Of a stretch of DNA of 33,615 nt, positions 23,770 through 32,411 are shown piece by piece. The notes beneath the pieces were generated by a model. The model worked only from the letters and a program-made list of their open reading frames with translations. It was not told the origin of the DNA and made no database searches. Source of the stretch: Clostridia bacterium. Lineage in GTDB: Bacteria > Bacillota > Clostridia > Oscillospirales > QAMX01. A program made the translations under genes and the position numbers. Location: assembly GCA_017441705.1 (NCBI GenBank), contig JAFRWU010000048.1, forward strand, positions 1 through 33,615, read 5' to 3'. Position 1 is the stretch's first letter. Each line of letters begins with the position of its first letter.

Positions 23770-25026
23770 TTACTTCATCCCGGGCGTGAGATCCACCTTC
23801 AGAAGCTCTTCCCGGACGGCCTCGTAGACGCTTTCGTCCACCTCGGGCGTTCCCGTCTTGCAGGTGGGAAGAAGATAAGGGGCGGGCGTTCTCGGATCGG
23901 TGGAATAAAGATCGTTCCGGTACGCTTCCCGGACGGAAGGGTCGCGCATATCCGGGATCTCGAAGGGAGCGCCGCGCTCCAGGACGGAATGGTATCCCAG
24001 AAGACCGGGCAGCGCCATGTCCAGCGCCTGATAGACGTCGATGGAGCGTCCGGTCCCGACGGGATCCCCCAGGATCCTTGCGACGAAGAAGCCGAAGGCG
24101 GTGGCGTTGCTGTTGGAAACCGGCCCCAGATCGACCTTAGGGCGGTACGGGAAGGGAGGGAAAGAATTCTGCTCGGTCCTGGTATTGAAGTGGAATTCCT
24201 TTTCATACCGGTAAATCGTGATTCTGTCGGCTGTCGCTTCGATCGAACCGTTCTCTCCGATCAGGCGGTAAAAAGCGACGTAGGGATGCTTCAGGCCGTT
24301 CGAATTCAGGCTCCGCGCCACGGCGCCGTTGCTCATTTCCATGGAAAGGAAGGTGCCTCCTCCGCACCGCGCGCCCTTTTCGGCCATGCTCGGAAGCCGC
24401 GGAGTCTCCAGACCGCTGACCCGGACGGGGCGAAGGCCGGTGGAAAAGAGGATCGGACCGATGCTGTGGGAAGAGTAAAAGGAGGACGGAACGTAATTGC
24501 GCCAGTGATCCCGTTTCCCGCGGGTCAGAAGATGCCATTTCGGAGCGCAGTCGTTGATGAAGTTCCCCTCAAGGCAGACGGCTTCGCCGATATCCCCGGC
24601 CTCGTAATGCCTCCGCATGGCGAAGACGTTGTCGAAATAACAGTAGTTTTCACCGTAGGCGTAGATCTTTCCGCTCTTTTCCACCGCGTCGGAGAGCGCG
24701 CAGGCCTCGGCCAGGGTCTGTACCGGCTGGACCTCGCTGTATACGTGGATCCCCTTCGTCAGGGCGCGGATGGCATAAGGCGCGTGCTCGTTGGCGTAGT
24801 TGGCGATGATGACGGCGTCGATCCCCGCGTCCAGCATCTCGTCGAAATCCGCAGTGCACAGGACCTGCTCTCCCTTTTCCCGGAAAAAGCGTCTGCTCTT
24901 TTCCAGAAGATCCGGATAGGTCTCGCAGACGGCTCGGATCTCCGCGTATTCGTAGCCGGGCAGGATGCGCATGGCGAAGTCCATACCGCGGCTCGCGCCG
25001 AGAATGCCGATTTTCAGCTTGCCCAT
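23770..25026 (-). CDS. Gfo/Idh/MocA-family protein, GH109-like motif
   Basis: 418-residue NAD(P)-binding protein. The Rossmann segment is KIGILGASRGMDFA (about 4-17). The catalytic EKP motif of normal members is replaced by Glu98-Val99-Gln100-Pro101, so the usual lysine is missing. Downstream, GENYCYF near 125 and YSSHSIGPIL near 184 resemble the ENCCYG and THGLGP motifs of GH109 NAD-dependent alpha-N-acetylgalactosaminidases. It could be a dehydrogenase or an NAD-dependent hydrolase. The start at 25026 is chosen for the AAAGGAGGAG upstream; an earlier in-frame codon at 25086 is unlikely. It is divergent from the KDG-kinase-like operon. Confidence 0.8.
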   Translation of the reverse strand: MGKLKIGILGASRGMDFAMRILPGYEYAEIRAVCETYPDLLEKSRRFFREKGEQVLCTADFDEMLDAGIDAVIIANYANEHAPYAIRALTKGIHVYSEVQPVQTLAEACALSDAVEKSGKIYAYGENYCYFDNVFAMRRHYEAGDIGEAVCLEGNFINDCAPKWHLLTRGKRDHWRNYVPSSFYSSHSIGPILFSTGLRPVRVSGLETPRLPSMAEKGARCGGGTFLSMEMSNGAVARSLNSNGLKHPYVAFYRLIGENGSIEATADRITIYRYEKEFHFNTRTEQNSFPPFPYRPKVDLGPVSNSNATAFGFFVARILGDPVGTGRSIDVYQALDMALPGLLGYHSVLERGAPFEIPDMRDPSVREAYRNDLYSTDPRTPAPYLLPTCKTGTPEVDESVYEAVREELLKVDLTPGMK

Positions 25027-25117
25027 TCTGGCTCTCCTCCTTTGACGGACCGGGCTTTGACATGCGCTTCCCCGCGCCCGGCGCACGGGCGCAGTCCGAA
25101 GCCGGCCGGTTCGTTCG

Positions 25118-25147
25118 CGTTTATTTTATCAAAGCGTCTTGCGCGAT
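25118..25147 (-). promoter_or_regulatory. Promoter of Gfo/Idh gene
   Basis: On the minus strand TTGCAA, then about 18 bases, TAAAAT, within 25120-25152. The -10 is good and the -35 is weak. Exact coordinates are approximate. Confidence 0.4.
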
Positions 25148-25205
25148 TGCAACGATTTCCGCACGCTTTTTCTCTTTTCCTCTTTCTTTTTTCGGAAGAG
25201 TCCTG

Positions 25206-25211
25206 TATAAT
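25206..25211 (+). promoter_or_regulatory. -10 box of sugar-acid operon
   Basis: TATAAT at 25206-25211 is consensus; at 17 bases upstream only TTTCTT is found, so an activator may be needed. Confidence 0.45.
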
Positions 25212-25258
25212 GAAGGAGAAGAAATCGGCTTATCCGAATGACGAGGGAGGATACGATC

Positions 25259-26329
25259 ATGGAAATCCGGCCGTATCAATATGCCGTTGCGAGTCCCACC
25301 AGCATGGGGCTCCGCATCACGCCGCAGAACCGCATGGCGGTCCACAACAGCAATCTCTTCCTGCTGCAGGCGACCTCGGCGGAATCCAACGTCCTGAACG
25401 TGGCTTCCAGCCTGGGGAAAAGGTGCCTGGTCCTGACGAAATTCGTGGAGGGAAGCCCCCTGGCGGCCTTCATCAAGGCCCAGCTTCGCGCCCGCAACAT
25501 CGACTTCGTCGGCCCCGACGTGCCGCAGGGCGGCCCCTGGGGCTTCCGGCATCAGTTCAACGTGGCCGATTCCGGCTTCGGCCTGCGCGCGCCCAGAGTC
25601 TGGAACGACCGGGCGGGAGAGGTCGGACGGACCCTTTCGGCCGCGGACTACGATCTTCACGATATCTTCGAGGTCAGGGGCGTCGGCATCCTGCATATTT
25701 CCGGCCTGATCGCCGCCATGAGCGAAGACACCACCCGGTGCTGTCTGGAGATCGCAAAGGCGGCGAAGAAGGCGGGAACGCTCGTCAGCTTCGATCTGAA
25801 TTACCGCGCCACCTTCTGGAAGGGACGGGAGGAGGAGCTTTCCCGCGCCTTCGACGAGATCGCGTCTCTCGCCGATATCCTGGTGGGCAACGAGGAGGAT
25901 TTCCAGCTCTGCCTGGGCTTCCGCGGACCGGAGACCGGCGGAAAGGATCTGAGCGGAAAGCTCGCGAATTTCCGCGCGATGATCGAGCAGGTGCGCGAAA
26001 AGTATCCGAACGCCCGCGCTTATGCCACCACTCTGCGTCAGGTGATCTCTGCGAACGAGCATCTTTGGGGCGCCGTCCTGTATGCGGACGGGCAGTGGTA
26101 CGTGGAGGAACCCCGGACCATCGAGGTCATGGACCGGATCGGCGGAGGAGACGGCTTCTCCGGCGGGCTCCTTTACGGGATCCTGGCGGGATGGACGCCG
26201 GACAAATGGCTGCAGTTCGGATGGGCTGCGGGAGTCCTCGCGGCTTCCAGCCTGAACGACTACGCCGAACCGGCCGACGAAAAGCAGGTCTGGGACGTAT
26301 ACAAGGGCAACGCGAGAGTACAGAGATGA
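25259..26329 (+). CDS. PfkB-family sugar kinase, KDG-kinase-like
   Basis: 356-residue ribokinase-family kinase, cytoplasmic. The N-terminus MGLRITPQNRM, the SFDLNYRATFW strand near 176 and the ATP/anion-hole DRIGGGDGFSGG near 290 match 2-keto-3-deoxygluconate kinases; the base is the Asp of GGGD. Product 2-keto-3-deoxy-6-phosphogluconate is therefore the best guess, but PfkB specificity is easily misjudged. GGGAGG sits 8 bases before the ATG at 25259; the upstream ATG at 25238 has no ribosome site. First gene of a four-gene run; the 6-phosphogluconate dehydrogenase start follows after 28 bases. Confidence 0.8.
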   Translation: MEIRPYQYAVASPTSMGLRITPQNRMAVHNSNLFLLQATSAESNVLNVASSLGKRCLVLTKFVEGSPLAAFIKAQLRARNIDFVGPDVPQGGPWGFRHQFNVADSGFGLRAPRVWNDRAGEVGRTLSAADYDLHDIFEVRGVGILHISGLIAAMSEDTTRCCLEIAKAAKKAGTLVSFDLNYRATFWKGREEELSRAFDEIASLADILVGNEEDFQLCLGFRGPETGGKDLSGKLANFRAMIEQVREKYPNARAYATTLRQVISANEHLWGAVLYADGQWYVEEPRTIEVMDRIGGGDGFSGGLLYGILAGWTPDKWLQFGWAAGVLAASSLNDYAEPADEKQVWDVYKGNARVQR

Positions 26330-26357
26330 CAAAGCTTTGAGAAGAGGAGAAAACGAT

Positions 26358-27809
26358 ATGAAAAAAGCGGATATCGGCCTGATCGGCCTGGCCGTCATGG
26401 GCGAAAACCTGGTCATGAATATGGAATCCAAGGGCTTCACGGTGGCGGTCTTCAACCGCACCACCTCCAAGGTCGACGATTTTGTCGCGGGAAGGGCCGC
26501 GGGCAAAAACGTCATCGGATGCCACAGCCTCGAGGAGCTGGCGGAGAATCTGGAAAAGCCGCGGAAGGTCTTCCTTATGGTGAAGGCCGGCGACGCCGTG
26601 GACGGCATGATCGAAAAGCTGCTCCCCGTTCTGGAAGACGGCGACGTCATCATCGACGGCGGCAACTCTCATTTCCCGGATACGATCCGCAGGACGGCGT
26701 ACGTGGAATCCAGGGGAAAGCTTTACATCGGCACCGGCGTTTCCGGCGGCGAGGAAGGCGCTCTTCTCGGGCCCTCGATGATGCCCGGCGGATCCCCCGC
26801 GGCCTGGCCTCTGGTCAAGCCGATTTTCCAGGCGATCTCGGCGCACGTGGAGGACGGCTCTCCCTGCTGCGACTGGGTTGGCGAAAACGGCGCCGGGCAT
26901 TTCGTCAAGATGGTCCACAACGGCATCGAATACGGCGATATGCAGCTGATCTGCGAGGCTTACCAGCTGATGCGCGACCTTTTGGGCCTTTCGGACGACG
27001 AAATGCACGAGATCTTCCGCAAATGGAACGAGACCGAACTGAACAGTTATCTCATCGAGATCACCCGCGACATCCTGGCGTTCAAGGACAGGGACGGAAG
27101 CCCTCTGGTGGAAAAGATCCTCGATACCGCGGGACAGAAGGGGACCGGCAAATGGACCGGCATCGCGGCTCTGGACGAGGGCGTGCCCCTCACCCTGATC
27201 GGCGAAGCCGTGTTCGCGCGGTGTCTTTCCGCCATGAAGGAGGAACGGCGCGAGGCCGCGAAGACCTTCGACCGGAAGATCCCGCCCTTTGAGGGCGATA
27301 AGGACGCCTTTATCGAATCGATCCGCCAGGCGCTTTACGCCTCCAAGATCATCTCCTACGCCCAGGGTTACGTCCTGATGCGCACCGCGGCGGCCCACTA
27401 CGGCTGGAACCTCAACTACGGCGGCATCGCTCTGATGTGGCGGGGCGGCTGCATCATCCGGTCGGTCTTCCTGGGCAAGATCAAAGAAGCCTACGACCGG
27501 GATCCGGGACTCACAAATCTGCTTCTCGACCCGTATTTCAAGGAAACCGTCGAAAAGCTCGTGCCCGCCTGGCGCACGGTGGCGGCGGCGGCGATCGCCC
27601 ACGGCGTGCCCGCTCCGGCCATGACCTCGGCCCTCAGCTATTTCGACGGATACACCACCGAAAGACTGCCGGCCAACCTCCTGCAGGCGCAGCGCGACTA
27701 TTTCGGCGCCCATACGTACGAAAGACTCGACGCGCCGCGGGGTGAATTCTTCCACACCAACTGGACCGGTCACGGCGGAAACACCGCCGCTTCGACCTAC
27801 AATGCGTAA
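26358..27809 (+). CDS. gnd: 6-phosphogluconate dehydrogenase, decarboxylating
   Basis: 483 residues, the length of the long-form enzyme converting 6-phosphogluconate to ribulose 5-phosphate with CO2 and NADPH. GLAVMGENLVMN gives the Rossmann loop; FNRT follows the second strand; GGNSHFPDT near 101, GVSGGEEGALLGPSMMPGG near 126 and GHFVKMVHNGIEYGDMQ near 178 carry substrate residues (the Lys and Asn-Gly-Ile-Glu of the active site), and RDYFGAHTYER near 446 supplies the other subunit's contact. The ATG at 26358 has GAGGAG upstream; a TTG 21 bases earlier is weaker. The next gene begins 8 bases before its stop. Confidence 0.95.
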   Translation: MKKADIGLIGLAVMGENLVMNMESKGFTVAVFNRTTSKVDDFVAGRAAGKNVIGCHSLEELAENLEKPRKVFLMVKAGDAVDGMIEKLLPVLEDGDVIIDGGNSHFPDTIRRTAYVESRGKLYIGTGVSGGEEGALLGPSMMPGGSPAAWPLVKPIFQAISAHVEDGSPCCDWVGENGAGHFVKMVHNGIEYGDMQLICEAYQLMRDLLGLSDDEMHEIFRKWNETELNSYLIEITRDILAFKDRDGSPLVEKILDTAGQKGTGKWTGIAALDEGVPLTLIGEAVFARCLSAMKEERREAAKTFDRKIPPFEGDKDAFIESIRQALYASKIISYAQGYVLMRTAAAHYGWNLNYGGIALMWRGGCIIRSVFLGKIKEAYDRDPGLTNLLLDPYFKETVEKLVPAWRTVAAAAIAHGVPAPAMTSALSYFDGYTTERLPANLLQAQRDYFGAHTYERLDAPRGEFFHTNWTGHGGNTAASTYNA

Positions 27810-28644
27810 GCCCGGGATCATCGCGCTGGATCTGGACGGGACCCTTCTGAATTCCGAAAAGATCCTGACGCCCGAAAACGAGGCCGCCCTCCGCCGCGCG
27901 GCGGAGGAAGGGATCGAGATCGTTCCCGCCACCGGCCGGTTTTACCGCGGCATGCCGGAATGCATCCGGGATCTTCCCTATGTGCATTACGCCATCACGA
28001 TCAACGGCGCGGAGGTCACGGACGTCCGGCGGAAGACCGCTCTGGTGCGCGCAGAGCTTCCGACCGGGACGGCGATCAGAGTGATGGAGGAGCTGGACAG
28101 GCTCCCGGTGATTTACGACTGCTACGCCGACGGCTGGGGCTATATGACCCGCGCGCTGTACGAAAAAGCCGCGGAGTACGCCCCGACCCGCCACAATCTG
28201 GACATGATCCTGAACCTCAGGACGCCGGTCCCCGAACTGAAGGCCTATCTCCGGGAAACCGGATACGGCGTGCAGAAGATCCAGGCCTTTTTTCTGGATC
28301 AGGATCTGCGGAAGCGCACGATGGAAAACCTTGCGGCTCTCTTTCCGGATACCGCGGTTTCCACTTCCATCGTAAACAATATCGAGATCAACAGCCGCAC
28401 CGCGCAGAAGGGCTTTGCGCTCCGGAGCCTCGCGGAGGCGATCGGCGTCGATCCCGCAGATACGATGGCTTTCGGCGACGATCTCAACGATCTTTCCATG
28501 ATCGAAGCTGCGGGCACCGGAGTCGCCATGGCGAACGGAGCCGGCGAAGTCAGGGAAAAGGCGGATTACGTCGCCCCGTCCTGCGACGAAAACGGCGTGG
28601 CGGCGGCTCTTGCGGATTTGCTTTGGAGGAAAGAAGATGCGTGA
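27802..28644 (+). CDS. Cof-type HAD phosphatase
   Basis: 280-residue phosphatase of the HAD superfamily, Cof subfamily IIB, cytoplasmic. Motif I is IALDLDGTLLNS (nucleophile Asp near residue 10), motif II is ATGRF, a conserved Lys is followed by the C2 cap, and motif III/IV is FGDDLNDLSM (metal ligands). It likely dephosphorylates a sugar or sugar-acid phosphate. The ATG at 27802 overlaps the gnd stop by 8 bases; no Shine-Dalgarno is seen, so it depends on coupling. Confidence 0.85.
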   Translation: MRKPGIIALDLDGTLLNSEKILTPENEAALRRAAEEGIEIVPATGRFYRGMPECIRDLPYVHYAITINGAEVTDVRRKTALVRAELPTGTAIRVMEELDRLPVIYDCYADGWGYMTRALYEKAAEYAPTRHNLDMILNLRTPVPELKAYLRETGYGVQKIQAFFLDQDLRKRTMENLAALFPDTAVSTSIVNNIEINSRTAQKGFALRSLAEAIGVDPADTMAFGDDLNDLSMIEAAGTGVAMANGAGEVREKADYVAPSCDENGVAAALADLLWRKEDA

Positions 28645-29929
28645 TCTGTATCTGAAAGCGTTACGCGAAGAAGGCCTTTCGCCGGAGGAGATCCGGCGGG
28701 CGCTTCTGGAGAGTCTGGAGGGCAGGAACCTGAAAAGAGTCCTGATCCTTCCGCCGGATTTTACACGGTATCATTCCAACGCCGGCTTCATCACCAACGT
28801 CTTTTATCACGTACTGACCGAAAAGGGCGTCCGGGTGGATATCCTTCCGGCTCTGGGCACTCACGTGCCGGTGTCGAAGGAGCAGTGGGAAACCATGTTC
28901 GGAGATATCCCCTACGGGCTCATGCTGGCGCACAACTGGCGGACCGACGTGGTGCGCCTGGGAGAAGTGCCCGGCGACTATATCGCCGGGATCACCGGCG
29001 GGCTGTGGACCGATCCGGTCAGCGTGGAAATCAACCGCCGCGTCATGGATGAAAGCTACGATCTGATCATCTCCCCGGGACAGGTGGTCCCGCACGAGGT
29101 GATCGGCATGTCGAATCACGCGAAGAATCTCTTTGTCGGCGTGGGCGGCAGCGATATGATCAACAAATCCCACATGGTGGGCGCCGTCTACGGCATGGAA
29201 AAGATGATGGGCAAGGACAACACGCCGGTCCGGAAGATCTTCGACTACGGGATGGAGCATTTCCTCCGGGAACGGCCGATCCTCTTCGTCCTGACCGTCA
29301 CCACCGCGCCGGGCGGAAAGATCCGCACCCACGGCCTTTTCATCGGGGAGGGCAGAGACTGCCTGACCGAGGCGGTGAAGCTTGCGCAGGAGAAGAATAT
29401 CGACTTTGTGGAGCACGGCCTGAAAAAGTGCGTGGTCTACCTCGATCCGGCCGAATTCAAGAGCACCTGGCTCGGCAACAAGGCGGTGTACCGCACCCGC
29501 ATGGCGATGGCCGACGGGGGAGAGCTCCTGATCCTCGCGCCGGGAGTGGAGCGTTTCGGCGAGGATCTGACGGTGGACGCCCTGATCCGGAAATACGGAT
29601 ACCGCGGCAGGCTCCGGACGCTGGAGGCCTTCCGCAGTCCGGAGGGAGGCGACCTCCGCGACAATATGGGCGCCGCGGCGCATCTGATCCACGGCTCCAG
29701 CGACGGGCGGTTCTCGATCACCTACGCGGTCAAGGAGATCTCCCGCCGGGAGATCGAAGGCGTCGGCTTCGCCTCCGCCGATTATGACGAGGCGGCGGCC
29801 CGGTACGATCCGGAAAAGCTTCGTTACGGCTTCAACGACGTGGACGGGGAAGAGGTTTATTATATCCCGAATCCCGCTCTCGGCCTCTGGATCGCAAGAG
29901 ACCGGTTCACGGCGGAGGACCGGGATTAA
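28637..29929 (+). CDS. LarA-family nickel-pincer racemase/epimerase homologue
   Basis: 430-residue protein related to lactate racemase LarA (DUF2088). Residues match known LarA functional positions by eye: Asp41-Phe-Thr-Arg44 (substrate-binding DxTR), His76 in GTHVP, His153 in VPHEVIG (acid/base), Lys163 in HAKNLF (cofactor attachment) and His179 in INKSHM (nickel ligand). LarA uses a nickel-pincer nucleotide cofactor made by larBCE, none of which are in the window. The operon (Gnd, KDG-kinase-like, HAD) suggests a sugar-acid substrate such as gluconate/mannonate rather than lactate (inference). TTGGAGG lies 7 bases before the ATG at 28637, overlapping the HAD stop by 8. Confidence 0.82.
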   Translation: MRDLYLKALREEGLSPEEIRRALLESLEGRNLKRVLILPPDFTRYHSNAGFITNVFYHVLTEKGVRVDILPALGTHVPVSKEQWETMFGDIPYGLMLAHNWRTDVVRLGEVPGDYIAGITGGLWTDPVSVEINRRVMDESYDLIISPGQVVPHEVIGMSNHAKNLFVGVGGSDMINKSHMVGAVYGMEKMMGKDNTPVRKIFDYGMEHFLRERPILFVLTVTTAPGGKIRTHGLFIGEGRDCLTEAVKLAQEKNIDFVEHGLKKCVVYLDPAEFKSTWLGNKAVYRTRMAMADGGELLILAPGVERFGEDLTVDALIRKYGYRGRLRTLEAFRSPEGGDLRDNMGAAAHLIHGSSDGRFSITYAVKEISRREIEGVGFASADYDEAAARYDPEKLRYGFNDVDGEEVYYIPNPALGLWIARDRFTAEDRD

Positions 29930-29941
29930 AGACCGAAAATG

Positions 29942-29975
29942 AAAAAGCGCCCGCTTTGCGGGCGCTTTTTTATAT
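29942..29975 (+). terminator. Terminator of sugar-acid operon
   Basis: AAAAAGCGCCCGC (29942-29954), loop TTT, GCGGGCGCTTTTT (29958-29970), then T/A tail. Confidence 0.92.
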
Positions 29976-30010
29976 GCGGTCATAACTTTTTGTTTGATCT
30001 TTCCCCCAAA

Positions 30011-30217
30011 GCCTTCCCCTCCGAGGGAAAGCCTATAGTTGAGCGTCATTTATGCCTTCCCCTTGGAGGGGAAGGTGGGCCGCGAAGCGGCTCAGATGAG
30101 GTGAAAAAGCCTTCCCCTTGGAGGGGAAGGTGGGTCCGAAGGACCCGGATGAGGTGGGACCCAGGCCGTCTGTGCTGTCTCCGTGGCGAACGCAGAAAAC
30201 GCAATACCACCTCATCC
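30011..30217. repeat. Cluster of palindromic intergenic repeats
   Basis: The stretch 29930-30364 has no gene. It has a degenerate unit at 30011-30033 and two good units at 30054-30103 and 30109-30157, each reading GCCTTCCCCTTGGAGGGGAAGG, then a second short hairpin, then GATGAGGTG. The 11-base GGATGAGGTGG (30147-30157) recurs inverted as CCACCTCATCC at 30207-30217. Similar units are common in ruminococcal-type genomes (from memory), suggesting a non-autonomous element or structured spacer. Confidence 0.7.
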
Positions 30218-30327
30218 ATCAGCCTCCCGGCCGACGGCTTTCTCGCTGCGCGCCCGGTCAGGGCAGGGTTCTGACATGCAGACCGGGTTATGACCGCTCG
30301 GCGGGGGAGTGGTTTACTATAAATAAA

Positions 30328-30351
30328 GGCGCGGCCGATCAGGGCCGCGCC
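30328..30351 (-). terminator. Terminator of PlsC3 gene
   Basis: Minus-strand hairpin GGCGCGGCC with GGCCGCGCC (arms 30328-30336 and 30343-30351), followed by TTTATTTAT. Confidence 0.85.
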
Positions 30352-30364
30352 GCTATTCTGCGCT

Positions 30365-31183
30365 TCATTCCGCACCGGAGGCGATCTTTTGATCCTCCGG
30401 TATTGTTTGCGTTTCATCCGGGATCTTCCGGTATTCCACGTGCCGGTAGGTGGAAAGAGAGGCGCGTCGCGTCATGGCGTCGCGGCACTGACGGCAGAGG
30501 ATTTCCTGATTCTCCCTGGCGGAGGCGCCTTCACGCCCGAAATACGGCCCGTCGATGAAGAGGACGACGCGCGGGAGACGGAAGAAAAGCCGCCTGCGAT
30601 AAACCGCGGTAAAGGTGAAAACGGGCTTCCCTTCCTCCGCGGGATAGCGGAAGGAGGCGGAGGGAAAGGGACGGATGCCGGTGAAATACGGCCAGATATG
30701 CGCCTCGGGATAAACGGCGATCACGTGTCCCCGCTCTGCGTGGATCCGGATCGCCTCTCGGAAATTCCGCCATCCGGCGGCGCTTGTGGGCAGGGGCACA
30801 GCCCCGAGATCCTCCACCACGCGCCGGAGTCCGGGGATCGAAACACAGTCCGGATTTGCGAGGATATACGCCTTTTTCGGGAAGGCGACGAGAGACGGCG
30901 CATAGGCGTCTCCCGCGGCGCGGGTGTGATTGCCGTAGAGGAAGTACCCGCTTTTCCGGTAGGGACGGAGCTTCTTCCGCCCGACGATCCTTTCGCCGTA
31001 GAGGATCTTCTGCATGAGAAACACCAGAGGCGTTGCGATCAAGTGATAAAAGACGAAGGCGAAGCCCTTCCGGAAGAAAGTCTTCGGGAAATAGGCGTAA
31101 TCCGGCGGAAGCTTTTTTTGCTTGATCTCCCAGGAGGCGAAATCCTCAGCCTCGGCGCCGGTATACGTGATGACCTTTTTCAT
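30365..31183 (-). CDS. PlsC-type acyltransferase 3
   Basis: 272-residue acyltransferase-like protein with a likely membrane segment at about 40-60 (FAFVFYHLIATPLVFLM). Motif I is NHTRAAGD: His86 to Asp92 is H-x5-D, one residue longer than the canonical HX4D. Motif III is YPEAHIWP near 153. The start at 31183 is supported by the ATGA overlap with the upstream glycosyltransferase stop (31182-31180). The pair GT4 / acyltransferase suggests glycolipid assembly (inference). Confidence 0.78.
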   Translation of the reverse strand: MKKVITYTGAEAEDFASWEIKQKKLPPDYAYFPKTFFRKGFAFVFYHLIATPLVFLMQKILYGERIVGRKKLRPYRKSGYFLYGNHTRAAGDAYAPSLVAFPKKAYILANPDCVSIPGLRRVVEDLGAVPLPTSAAGWRNFREAIRIHAERGHVIAVYPEAHIWPYFTGIRPFPSASFRYPAEEGKPVFTFTAVYRRRLFFRLPRVVLFIDGPYFGREGASARENQEILCRQCRDAMTRRASLSTYRHVEYRKIPDETQTIPEDQKIASGAE

Positions 31184-32322
31184 GCACGGAACCTCAGGGC
31201 GGCGGCGTCGGCAAGCATGTCTTCCATCTGTTTCATACAGCTTTTCTGATCGAATCCCTCGCGGACCTTTGCGTATTTGTCCCGGCAGGAAACAAGCTCG
31301 GAGGGATTTTCGATGAAGTATTCGATCTTCCGGCACAGATCCTCCGGATCGCCCGCGCGGAAAAGGGTCCGGTCGTCAACGGCGAAGAAGCGCGTGGCCG
31401 AACGGGGCGAATCGGCGATCACGGCCGGAAGGCCGGAGGCGATGGCCTCCATGCATCCGATGGCTTCGATCTCCACTACGGCGGCGTGCACGTACAGATC
31501 GGCGTTGTGAAGCGTTTCGGCAAGCTCCTCGCGGGCAAAGAAACGGAATGAGGCGTTCACGCCTTCTCTTTTCGCAAGAGATTCCAACTTCTCCTGCATG
31601 GGGCCGCTGCCGGCGAGGATCAGCCGGATCTTCTCCCGGTACCGGGAAAGCCCGATCGCGCGGATCAGGGTCGCCTGGTCCTTTTCCCGGCTGTATCGGC
31701 CAGTGGAAACGATATCGAAGGTCTCGTGCTTGACCTTTTCGCCCTTTTCCTGAAAAAAGATATCGTTGACGCCGTTGGAGATGACGCGGTAAGGCCTTTC
31801 GATGGGGACGTTTTCGGTAAAGACGCGGCGGATGAATTCGGTCGGGTAGTGGATCACGTCGCAGTATTGATAGATGCGCTGATAAAAGACCTTGTAAACC
31901 AGATGATTGGCGATCCGGTCGTTCATCACCGGCCCCAGATGCGCGGTCACGTTCTCCGCCTGACAGTGGAAGCTGGCGGTGACCGGCTTGCCCATTTCCC
32001 GGGCGAAGCGCAGGGCGCATTCGGAAAGCTCGAAGGGGACCTCCAGATGGACGACGTCGGCCATTTCGACCACCTTCTCCAGGACCCCGGGGTCCGCTTT
32101 CGCCAGCGAGACGCCGTTCTTTTCGAAGATCCGGTTGATCAGGAAGCCGAAATCCCGGGTCGGGGTCACGTAATAATCCTCCAGACCGCGGGTGGAATCC
32201 TGCGGTGAAACGACGTAGACCGTGTGCCCCCGTTCCTTCAGATAGCGGATCAGGTTCAGCGCTGCGAGCACGGTGCCGTTGTTTGCTTCGCCCAGGACGT
32301 CGCAGATCATGGCGATTTTCAT
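31180..32322 (-). CDS. Glycosyltransferase family 4
   Basis: 380-residue GT-B glycosyltransferase. N-terminal MKIAMICD and NNGTVLAALNLIRYLKERGH match the acceptor domain of diacylglycerol glucosyltransferase-type GT4 proteins; the C-terminal domain has FDIVSTGRYSREKDQ near 222, LILAGSGPMQEKLE and the sugar-nucleotide motif E-x7-E in EIEAIGCMEAIASG near 308. It probably transfers a sugar from a UDP donor to a lipid or polymer. The ATG at 32322 has GGAGG upstream. No strong promoter of its own is seen; it lies just after the tRNA terminator. Confidence 0.85.
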   Translation of the reverse strand: MKIAMICDVLGEANNGTVLAALNLIRYLKERGHTVYVVSPQDSTRGLEDYYVTPTRDFGFLINRIFEKNGVSLAKADPGVLEKVVEMADVVHLEVPFELSECALRFAREMGKPVTASFHCQAENVTAHLGPVMNDRIANHLVYKVFYQRIYQYCDVIHYPTEFIRRVFTENVPIERPYRVISNGVNDIFFQEKGEKVKHETFDIVSTGRYSREKDQATLIRAIGLSRYREKIRLILAGSGPMQEKLESLAKREGVNASFRFFAREELAETLHNADLYVHAAVVEIEAIGCMEAIASGLPAVIADSPRSATRFFAVDDRTLFRAGDPEDLCRKIEYFIENPSELVSCRDKYAKVREGFDQKSCMKQMEDMLADAAALRFRA

Positions 32323-32375
32323 AGAGATTCCTCCGTGTGTTTTCGTACTGCCGGGGGTATTTCCGGCGGCAAGAG

Positions 32376-32409
32376 AAAAGGCGATCAGAGAAATCACTGA
32401 TCGCCTTTT
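32376..32409. terminator. Terminator after tRNA-Pro
   Basis: AAAAGGCGATCAG (32376-32388), loop about 8, CTGATCGCCTTTT (32397-32409). On the minus strand it ends the tRNA transcript, directly upstream of the GT4 gene. Confidence 0.85.
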
Positions 32410-32411
32410 GC

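Noticed and set aside
30011-30217. CRISPR array
   Set aside because: Only two or three palindromic units, adjacent and without unique spacers of regular length or cas genes.
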